A stretch of DNA of 26,368 nucleotides from a virus. Where the stretch lies: IMG/VR virus record IMGVR_UViG_3300010153_000090, positions 1 through 26,368 of that record. One strand, written 5' to 3'. The notes under the pieces were generated by a model that did not search any database, was not told the DNA's origin, and saw only the letters and a program-made list of their open reading frames with translations. Positions 19,901-24,556 of this stretch are shown here, in pieces. Numbering within the stretch: position 1 is the first letter of the stretch; every line of letters starts with the position of its first letter. The position numbers were made by a program, and so were the translations under genes.

Positions 19901-22741
19901 TATGGTGGATTTGCTGGTAGCATCACCAATGCATGTATACATAATGGTTTGCCACTAGCACAAGATGGGAGTGGTATAAAAATACATAATAGTGTTGCTT
20001 CAGCTCTAGGAATACCATTCGGATACCCATCATGGACTAACATGATTTCCAACCTAGCTAGTGCAGGTGTAACTAACAACGCGGGTAATATAGTTAGTTT
20101 ATCAGACGATTTTGATTCAGTTTGTTTAGCAATAAATGCTGTTTGGGGGTCATATAGGAGAGAGAAATGTATGGACTTTTTACCAGACCCATGTACATGT
20201 ACACAAGACCCTTGTTCGTGTCTATTGATTAATGGACCTACTGGAGAATTCAATAACATAGGAGACTGCCAACAATTATTACTCACTAATCCGTGTTGTG
20301 GTACTTGGGAATGTTCACGCAAGGATTGTGATTGTGTATTCGTACCAAATCTTTTAACTGGATATCCCTCACAAATGGATTGTTGGAATGATAAAAATTG
20401 TTGTGAAGTTCAGTACCCTGAATACGTATGTGACCAAATCCCTATTATAGGTCCTGTAGGTGGTAACAACTATAATTGTGATTGTGTACTAGTACCTAAT
20501 GGTACTGTTGGAGCTTACACAGGCCCAAATGCATTATTTGATTGTGAAAACGACCCAACCACATGTTGTTCAGGTATGACAATGCCAGATAGATGGAAAT
20601 GTACACCAGATTGTAATTGTGTTTTAGGTGACCCATTCAGTCAATATGCTACTTTACACGACTGTCAAACAGCAATCAACCATAATTGTTGTTATACCGG
20701 AGGAACCAAAGAGTGGGAATGTGTTAATTTTGGAAGCCCAACAGGGTGTAAATGTGTACAAACCGCTTCTCCTGGAGGTGGATGGCCTACACAAGCAGAT
20801 TGTGAAGCTCAGGTTAACGATTGTTGTTACACAGGAAAAACAAGATGGGATTGTAAAATAGGTAATAATGGATTATGCAAGTGTGTAAGCAATCCACTAT
20901 TTGGTACATACGCTTCTTTATATGATTGTCAAAATAGTATTGGCACACCAACCAATTGTTGTGAAACTCAATCCGGTGATTGTAAAGACGATTGTAGTAA
21001 AGGAACTATAACACCTACTTACATCGCACATAATGGTACTTACATCATTGGAACTACCGCAACTTACTCACTATCATCAACTAATATTTTAGGTTTATGG
21101 TTATCGGGGACTTATTATAATCTTTTTGATACGGTTAAAGACCCTTACGATGACTGCTGTTATGTTTTAGTACTTGATGGATGTCATTTTATTGGTAGTG
21201 ACATTATGAATTATTCACCTAGTCAAATATACCAAAATCACTTAAATGGGTTCTTCTATAATGGTACAACACTACCAGTATCAACCGCAGAACAATATGC
21301 ACAAAATAGGGGGCCAGTATGGTGGCCATGCGACCCAAAATGCCCAACTAGTAATCCCGATTCAGGTTATGATTGTATTAATTGTCCTGGAACTTGTAAT
21401 TGTGTAGTGAATAATACACCTAGTGCGATGTATCAAGGAGTTAACGCTTTATCACTATGTGTTGCAGACTGTAAATGGGGGTGTGAAGATTGTACTGTTA
21501 ATTTAGCTGGTTATTTAACCGGACCAATGGATTATGAAGGTATGTGGTACTCAACATTTTTACCAGCATATGTAGAAAATGACTGTGTTACTGACCCAGC
21601 TGACGGTTGTTGTTATTGTTGTGTAAGACTCACTTCACCAGGTTCAGGACCACTATCTAAGATTCAATGTAAATCCCAACATCAACCATCATTAAATATA
21701 GGTGTAAATATAGGTGGTGGTGCAACATGGATGGATTGTAAAGCACAAACAAATGGTGACCCATGTAAGGGTGGTCCGAGTACAGTTGATTGTAATAATT
21801 GTGACACTTACATGGCAACTACTTGGGGAGCTACATTACCATTAACATGGAAGGCCAACCCATTATCGTACCAACACTTTAATCCAAATATGTGTGTTTA
21901 CGACCCAAAACATGAATGTTGTTATTGTTGTATGGGTTCACCTAATGGAGACCCTAATGATTTTGGTCCTGGATGGATTGACCACGATGACCCGTTTGAA
22001 GGACCAGGTTTTCCAGCTTCAGCTCCTTGTTCTATATACGATATCGACCCAACTGATGGGAATTGGGAATATTACGGTTCAACAAATATGAATAACGGAA
22101 TAATCTATGGTTGGGTTAGTTGTAGCCCTACACTAGGTGTACCATGTGGTGGTGGGGTAACTAGTATGAACTACGCTTGTACAAACCAACCAGTACTGGG
22201 TAATCCTGGTAATATGGCATGTACACCAGACCCAGCAGGGCCATATACGAGTCTTCCACAATGTCAAAGTTCACCTTGTCCTCCCCCAGTAACCCCATGT
22301 AAAGAGTGTTGTGGGAAACTTAATAAAAATGGAACGTGGACCTACCAAAATCTCCAATCTAATGCGAATCCGTGTGATTGTGAATTTTGGTTGGGAATTG
22401 GGTGGACACCACAACCCTCAAATAAGTGTTGTATACCAAAAAAATGTCCAAAAGGACAGGTTTGGAACCAAGCACAATGTAGGTGTATACCTATAATCAT
22501 TGGGCCTCCCCCTCCTCCTCCTTTTGAGGATGATTGGGTGACTGGAGAACCTTGTATACAAACAGAAAGTTGTGCTAGGGGTCATTATTGGGATTGGGTT
22601 AAATGTGAGTGTGTTAGAGGGGAGGGCCCTTGTACACCACCTATAGAAGGATGTCCAAAAGGACAAGTATGGAATACCGTTACTTGTAGGTGTGAGAAAA
22701 TAATAATTGCACCCGACCCACAATCAGAAATTTTATCATAA
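13982..22741 (+). CDS. Giant cysteine-rich modular protein, 2919 aa, putative surface/adhesion protein
   Basis: A 2919-residue uninterrupted protein with about 250 cysteines by hand count (some 8-9%) and about 30 adjacent CC pairs, encoded mainly by TGT. I do not know a characterised homologue. The first 500 residues are cysteine-poorer and contain a PKD-like domain (about 200-310; DWGD at 241-244, then HTYAGVGTRRITIT). Beyond that are cysteine modules of three kinds. The first is W...GD.V.D..CCY modules resembling CBM5/12 carbohydrate-binding domains (from about 523). The second is W.C-C.CV-DC-CC repeats, six in tandem at 2069-2327. The third is three CxxGxxW...CxC repeats (2822-2904), two of them separated by a PPPPPP linker. 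A cysteine-poor insert lies at about 1931-2066. There is no signal peptide or membrane segment. It sits between wedge genes and overlaps the next gene by 1 base (TAATG). I infer a virion surface protein binding host glycans, stabilised by disulfides or metal. Confidence 0.8.
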   Translation: MEIHKYRIKRSNPSVYFTVPCTGGTNFYPINTSTNCSGLTMYNSTFSQVQNALQGDMNNFPTELTACSTTNPCVLLNDTTTMPVYAPGPPYGNVAPIASPFCLDVESHPYVIFAGLNLFQAGVMTFTGESYNDLISVFQLTQSTLSQPLNTQTTAHLAANTVSCFCPQPIFNDLYQIPLFLDQDFNDIGHYDIWDGNVGQKDIFSNFIVTATTAVGNKIQVSNTTDFGYYKTYQDSPYTIDWGDCNCNCPIPPCTNSFGDPCCETLQFPTLTNPTPHTYAGVGTRRITITQENEWGPTSVSQVISVPFMPYNTLQAQTYNAAANTGIAPSNAPVIGPSGPVGTNTYFGAYPFSPLDSGTDILQYSGMSPIFYGGNNSNCFDVTGNTQSLLGAFQSYTSLSTGNLPPGYQLGVAVPLMGEVINPLTNQIEQGVTGMITIETTQYTAYTISIGTNTPITFYDFSNGVTLYEAVSCGLDAFAFGAFDCVKCEIGDCTYCETKDEYIDRITTLAEPISFDPLLNTNWGEWTGTTNYIKGDIVFDSTWGECCCYMAVKDINQSGGTIDPWAGIKPTDMIQGVWWFNGQPSEHVWEACTPECEACPDYTSIPCYDPTNTWNAYPTITPVGPAGVYSNGNVYITGQFTLGQWGNCYRALSGGTLPPPSGLTNNQYWDYIGCSSWVCPPVSAQTGQSSSSTVTCELVPGTGTTTVGPCTTIGYTAYEDCMTDFYLGQCCEDRWICDEQYACSGCTEISSAHPLYNDPSALDPAQGPVFGNEMDCLEWCEPPAYSCTTSNPQAGGNCCSLLSCQDDSLNGTTYYIDNVYAVMQTLPPTPAPFSSFIDYAAFTFELFFDPYTLSDCNAGFTNPAGTYSGCCDWVRWVYNCEEGCKPVYVGSGYATSGDCYAANPQWLGVGDTPCGWDCPIPCEGCVTASTLMAPYTYDATGLTQCEMVCSCATECYVCDCLNEVNGANVPCYAFISAGTHTCPYWPVSNTGTDPWVPTSGPYAGMATFASSIECQSACTCPGGYDCFVYDDVPSNSPSIVGTQVGGCTYYASEWAMAQVGVTYPPGSPTDPQGNPTGYTTFEECCNATECCRAVCEADPAQAAFMGWTAYTTTGPALQSGGGGQLPCYWVSQSDLDDTEGPGFVNCCSPAYVNLASGLFGMAQCFIDHPGLPYCDMIDCVNSLCPDPLSTTGMTCCVPLEETCNCACEDWLTVNGIPITTGFTWMGPWTNVNNTYNIYETVTYGDANTPDCCWICMCPIDITGLPPGAGGVYDCNSSPPDDGPYPDGTPNCWQTCERLPSFDPSTPTPVIGDPCGPCDTVSGDTYSCTESGCTQSACTYNVPTGYNVAQWETENNCYLTTDCSNALSFYHGQCRAGCYCADPGPPSGFEASEVSNCVVLQDYILNTDLGINYLGYSPYPYTFPPVAPSVVLLFLGAPSGYLWSYDSLITCETQLSTGMFDCCTGGTGTTTWECDYSCNCPQVNGNPCLGGVGCYPVYGPGGTFASLSACQEWCTWECNSQGAQTCQFIPMSLAAVTYTSAVDCELANVDCLCNNYVEEWWCDWAGADAGLYDAVGSSACRPSSYIGLQGISYQTQAIGQGVGGPSDPTNNYNWAVTLGNLPVGQGFPTQAQCEEHCRFCCDCAPPGTGGCELCGNPATSHCNWGDLTCLGGTMSCGTGLPSSISPGNCSDQQIIQTGSKRCEEPQTEYCCHAIDGCLSYIGAAPNGSDGNPCVTFFGTNAAACTTECNFVCGECVPPIGDCHCQFVNGPVSPSCSPYPFNTMLDCENHVAGLILLGDDGSCCKCYECHANSPITYQEWDGTAWVLGSTIVPTAFGVLPWVSGQAYAIGDIVIDTFDNTECCYVCVWDYTTDWTIPPYFYYQAYLNDLTANTPVWPGGGTGSLMWVPCDVGCVPGVGTTTYDCIPGAITDNCSTKTLITPPVTLLSSFDVLEMIGNPTGVPYLQTTLVNTIKFPYGGFAGSITNACIHNGLPLAQDGSGIKIHNSVASALGIPFGYPSWTNMISNLASAGVTNNAGNIVSLSDDFDSVCLAINAVWGSYRREKCMDFLPDPCTCTQDPCSCLLINGPTGEFNNIGDCQQLLLTNPCCGTWECSRKDCDCVFVPNLLTGYPSQMDCWNDKNCCEVQYPEYVCDQIPIIGPVGGNNYNCDCVLVPNGTVGAYTGPNALFDCENDPTTCCSGMTMPDRWKCTPDCNCVLGDPFSQYATLHDCQTAINHNCCYTGGTKEWECVNFGSPTGCKCVQTASPGGGWPTQADCEAQVNDCCYTGKTRWDCKIGNNGLCKCVSNPLFGTYASLYDCQNSIGTPTNCCETQSGDCKDDCSKGTITPTYIAHNGTYIIGTTATYSLSSTNILGLWLSGTYYNLFDTVKDPYDDCCYVLVLDGCHFIGSDIMNYSPSQIYQNHLNGFFYNGTTLPVSTAEQYAQNRGPVWWPCDPKCPTSNPDSGYDCINCPGTCNCVVNNTPSAMYQGVNALSLCVADCKWGCEDCTVNLAGYLTGPMDYEGMWYSTFLPAYVENDCVTDPADGCCYCCVRLTSPGSGPLSKIQCKSQHQPSLNIGVNIGGGATWMDCKAQTNGDPCKGGPSTVDCNNCDTYMATTWGATLPLTWKANPLSYQHFNPNMCVYDPKHECCYCCMGSPNGDPNDFGPGWIDHDDPFEGPGFPASAPCSIYDIDPTDGNWEYYGSTNMNNGIIYGWVSCSPTLGVPCGGGVTSMNYACTNQPVLGNPGNMACTPDPAGPYTSLPQCQSSPCPPPVTPCKECCGKLNKNGTWTYQNLQSNANPCDCEFWLGIGWTPQPSNKCCIPKKCPKGQVWNQAQCRCIPIIIGPPPPPPFEDDWVTGEPCIQTESCARGHYWDWVKCECVRGEGPCTPPIEGCPKGQVWNTVTCRCEKIIIAPDPQSEILS
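14580..14910 (+). other. PKD-like domain in the giant protein
   Basis: Residues about 200-310 include TIDWGD (239-244) and later HTYAGVGTRRITITQENEWG, the two hallmarks of PKD/Ig-like domains (WGDG near the start, HTY.. G.Y.V.V near the end). A cysteine-rich insert (CNCNCPIPPC and following) separates them. Such domains usually act as spacers or adhesion modules on cell-surface and phage-tail proteins. The boundaries are approximate. Confidence 0.5.
15548..22080 (+). repeat. Dispersed CBM5/12-like 'CCY' modules in the giant protein
   Basis: At least six modules share the order W, 6-9 residues, Y or F, two residues, (G)D-x-V-x-D, 3-8 residues, CC[YW], then a later W-x-C. They lie at about 15548-15769, 17651-17803, 19496-19714, 21098-21343, 21545-21664 and 21824-22080; a weaker one is at 15821-16019. 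The shared cores read VFDSTWGECCCY, VIDTFDNTECCYVC, VKDPYDDCCY, VTDPADGCCYCC and VYDPKHECCYCC. The W..Y..GD.V...Y order resembles CBM5/12 (chitin-binding type 3) domains, but their usual WW motif is not clear in all copies. The repeat is seen directly; the glycan-binding role is inferred. Confidence 0.6.
20186..20962 (+). repeat. Six tandem W.C-C.CV-DC-CC repeats in the giant protein
   Basis: Residues 2069-2327 hold six units of about 35-50 residues. Each has (W)x-C, then C-x-C-[VL], an aromatic or Gly-rich turn such as GTYASLYDC or SQYATLHDC, then a CC pair. Units 5 and 6 are joined by near-identical text (NCCYTGGTKEWEC and DCCYTGKTRWDC) that is also similar at DNA level, pointing to recent tandem duplication. 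Looser relatives occur earlier (near 16600-16690 and 18390-18900). Six cysteines per unit is consistent with small disulfide-bonded domains. I cannot name a family with certainty. Confidence 0.65.
22445..22693 (+). repeat. Three C-terminal CxxGxxW...CxC repeats
   Basis: Near the C-terminus are CPKGQVWNQAQCRC, CARGHYWDWVKCEC and CPKGQVWNTVTCRC (residues 2822-2904). The first and third share a near-identical DNA stretch (TGTCCAAAAGGACA at 22445 and 22652). A six-proline linker lies between the first and second. They could be a small disulfide-bonded binding or anchoring module. Confidence 0.65.
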
Positions 22742-23370
22742 TGAAAAGTTTAAAAGAAGAAATAGATTTCGGAAAGACGTTTAAATTTGAAGTAGGGCCA
22801 ATTAAAGTTACAAAAAAATTGTATAGACCAACTCTTAAAAGGTTTGAAAAATGGTTAAATATAATAGAAAATAAACCATATTTTAATAATTTTGATTTAT
22901 TGTTAACTGGTTCTTTCCCTAATTATATTAATGGTAATTTAACTTGGAAAAGTTGGGATATAGATATTATTTTAATTGATGATGGGGATAATACTTTAGA
23001 ATCCATTAGAGACACATTGGTAGATTTATCACGAATAGCGTTAGAACAATGTGATTTTTATATAGATGTTTATTACCAAAATAGAGAAAATGTAGAATTA
23101 AATAAAGTTTGTTATAGAGGAGGGATAAAAAATTGTAAACCTTATAGTTTTGAAAAAGTAGGGTTAGCTTATGCTCCTCATGTTAAAAGAGATGGTAGAA
23201 TAGTCTCTAATTGGAATATAGATGAGGAAGTTATTGAGGGATTGTGGGTTACCAGACTACAATTTCCATCCCAAAAACAAATAGAAAGAATAAACAAAGG
23301 ATTCAAATACGATGATGAGATTTATTTAAGAGATTATAAAAAATATTTTACCACATCAGAATCAGTATAG
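22741..23370 (+). CDS. Nucleotidyltransferase-like protein in the structural operon
   Basis: A 209-residue protein whose centre matches the Pol-beta-type nucleotidyltransferase core: LLLTGSFPN (G57, S58), then WDIDIILID (D73, D75) 14 residues later, and a possible third carboxylate in FYIDVYY (D109). That spacing is slightly longer than the usual 9-13. The N-terminal 50 residues look helical, and the C-terminal part (KQIERINKGFKYDDEIYLRDYKKYF) is strongly basic/acidic helical. The substrate cannot be predicted; candidates include nucleotide transfer to a protein, sugar or RNA. Its ATG shares a base with the stop of the giant gene (TAATG), so it is translationally coupled to it. Its lysine-rich, cysteine-poor composition contrasts with that gene. 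The stop is TAG. Confidence 0.65.
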   Translation: MKSLKEEIDFGKTFKFEVGPIKVTKKLYRPTLKRFEKWLNIIENKPYFNNFDLLLTGSFPNYINGNLTWKSWDIDIILIDDGDNTLESIRDTLVDLSRIALEQCDFYIDVYYQNRENVELNKVCYRGGIKNCKPYSFEKVGLAYAPHVKRDGRIVSNWNIDEEVIEGLWVTRLQFPSQKQIERINKGFKYDDEIYLRDYKKYFTTSESV

Positions 23371-23385
23371 AAATAAGTGTTATGA

Positions 23386-23399
23386 TATTTATTATAAAA
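23386..23399 (+). promoter_or_regulatory. Second exact copy of TATTTATTATAAAA, before the 73-aa gene
   Basis: Identical over 14 bases to the motif at 5157-5170 and ending 6 bases before the ATG at 23406, against 5 bases in the other copy. It lies in the 35-base gap after the nucleotidyltransferase-like gene, so it may start a new late transcript or mark a strong translation start for the downstream baseplate genes. Confidence 0.45.
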
Positions 23400-23405
23400 T
23401 AAGTA

Positions 23406-23627
23406 ATGGCATTAAACGAAGTAAAAGTAACTGGGTGTATTTTACCTTTAACAAAATTAGAGGTATTAATGAATGTGTGCCAAAGACCAGAAGTAAGGTC
23501 AAATATATTTATTGAAAGGGGTAAAATAACAGTATTTGAAAAACCACAAAGATTAGGACAAATAAATAGTACCGGTGATTTAGAATTACATGGATACGGC
23601 TATTATAAAGTAGATAAACAACCATAG
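23406..23627 (+). CDS. Hypothetical small structural-type protein, 73 aa
   Basis: A 73-residue protein with no family I recognise. It is predicted to be mostly beta (ALNEVKVTGCILPLTKLEV, SNIFIERGKITVFEK, DLELHGYGYYKV) and has two cysteines and no membrane segment. It is bounded upstream by the repeated 14-base motif and followed after 3 bases by the 306-aa gene. The first three codons of both genes are identical (ATGGCATTA). Its place among baseplate genes suggests a small wedge or adaptor component, by context only. Confidence 0.72.
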   Translation: MALNEVKVTGCILPLTKLEVLMNVCQRPEVRSNIFIERGKITVFEKPQRLGQINSTGDLELHGYGYYKVDKQP

Positions 23628-23630
23628 ACG

Positions 23631-24551
23631 ATGGCATTAGGAGCATACGGAATTAAAAGACCAGCAGACGTAAAAGTAGAAGATGTACAAATAATAGTAC
23701 ACCAACAAGCAGACCGAGACTCTAGTTCACCAGTTTCTGTTTTTGAAGTAAACGCCGCTAGTGTCTTAACCCCTATATTACACAATGGAGTACAAACTGG
23801 TGGTCCCGTAGGTGAAATACTAGGTGGTCTTTATGATTTACAGCTTCCCGCAGCAATTTTTTCTAATAAAGGAATATACACTGTTTATATAAGACCACTA
23901 GAAATTAGAACTACAATTCTAGATTGTGGAATACTTTCATCGTTACCTAATGTAAAAGGATTGGTCTTTGATTTGAATAGTATACCCGCACAATTCAGAA
24001 ATAGATTTTCTCCGATGGACTTAGTTGGTTATAGAATAGAGTACTTAGACGCTGACAGTGGAGCAAAAATAAATAATTTCTATAGAATCGTCACATCTAA
24101 CTTTTACTGCACAACCGTAGAACAAAATAACACAAACCCAAGTCAAACATCCCCTAGGTACGTTTATACAAACGCAAAAACTAATTTAGTGTATTGTACC
24201 TTAACACCTACTAGTGCACCATCGAATAACCCCAATGCTATCCCATTTATTGGACAGCCAGGACAATCAGTCATAATCACTAACACCTACTTTAATCCAA
24301 CCGTACTCGATATAGAAATGGTAGACCACGATTTCGAGACACTTGCCATTGCATTATATGGAAACCAAGCCAAATCTATCGATAATGGAATTTATACTCT
24401 ATATGATTTATCAGGAACTAACAACATATACATGCAATATGACCTATATGAAGTTAGAGACCAATTTAATGGACAATTATTTGAAGTAAAACAAAATAGA
24501 GGAAACAATATTGATTTTAGTCAAGCGTTTGGTACAATAACTAACTTTTAG
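23631..24551 (+). CDS. Hypothetical structural-type protein, 306 aa
   Basis: A 306-residue protein lying 3 bases after the 73-aa gene and 5 bases before the gpI/gp7-like gene, so almost certainly part of the same late operon. It reads as a beta-rich globular protein (VEDVQIIVHQQADR, GIYTVYIRPLEIRTTILDCG, QPGQSVIITNTYFNPTVLDI) without transmembrane segments or repeats. Its length is close to that of T4 gp8 (334), another wedge protein near gp6 and gp7, but I see no motif that establishes homology. A baseplate or fibre-adaptor role is inferred from position. Confidence 0.72.
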   Translation: MALGAYGIKRPADVKVEDVQIIVHQQADRDSSSPVSVFEVNAASVLTPILHNGVQTGGPVGEILGGLYDLQLPAAIFSNKGIYTVYIRPLEIRTTILDCGILSSLPNVKGLVFDLNSIPAQFRNRFSPMDLVGYRIEYLDADSGAKINNFYRIVTSNFYCTTVEQNNTNPSQTSPRYVYTNAKTNLVYCTLTPTSAPSNNPNAIPFIGQPGQSVIITNTYFNPTVLDIEMVDHDFETLAIALYGNQAKSIDNGIYTLYDLSGTNNIYMQYDLYEVRDQFNGQLFEVKQNRGNNIDFSQAFGTITNF

Positions 24552-24556
24552 TAATT

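Noticed and set aside
19900-20322. 140-codon reverse-strand reading frame inside the giant gene
   Set aside because: It is antisense to a continuous, clearly patterned coding sequence, has no recognisable domain and no neighbour on its strand.
20186-20962. CRISPR-like array suggested by regularly spaced TGTTGT-containing repeats
   Set aside because: The repetition follows the reading frame and encodes cysteine patterns. Unit lengths vary and there are no conserved repeats of fixed length with unique spacers.
13982-22741. Metallothionein or tandem zinc-finger protein
   Set aside because: The high Cys content prompted this, but the modules also contain abundant Trp, Tyr, Gly and Pro with domain-sized spacing, and classical C2H2 or RING spacings are absent. 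Extracellular disulfide-type modules fit better.
13982-22741. Assembly artefact fusing several genes
   Set aside because: The frame is open throughout, module types recur on both halves, and codon use (mostly TGT for Cys) is even. I see no internal junction, although read-level checks were not possible.
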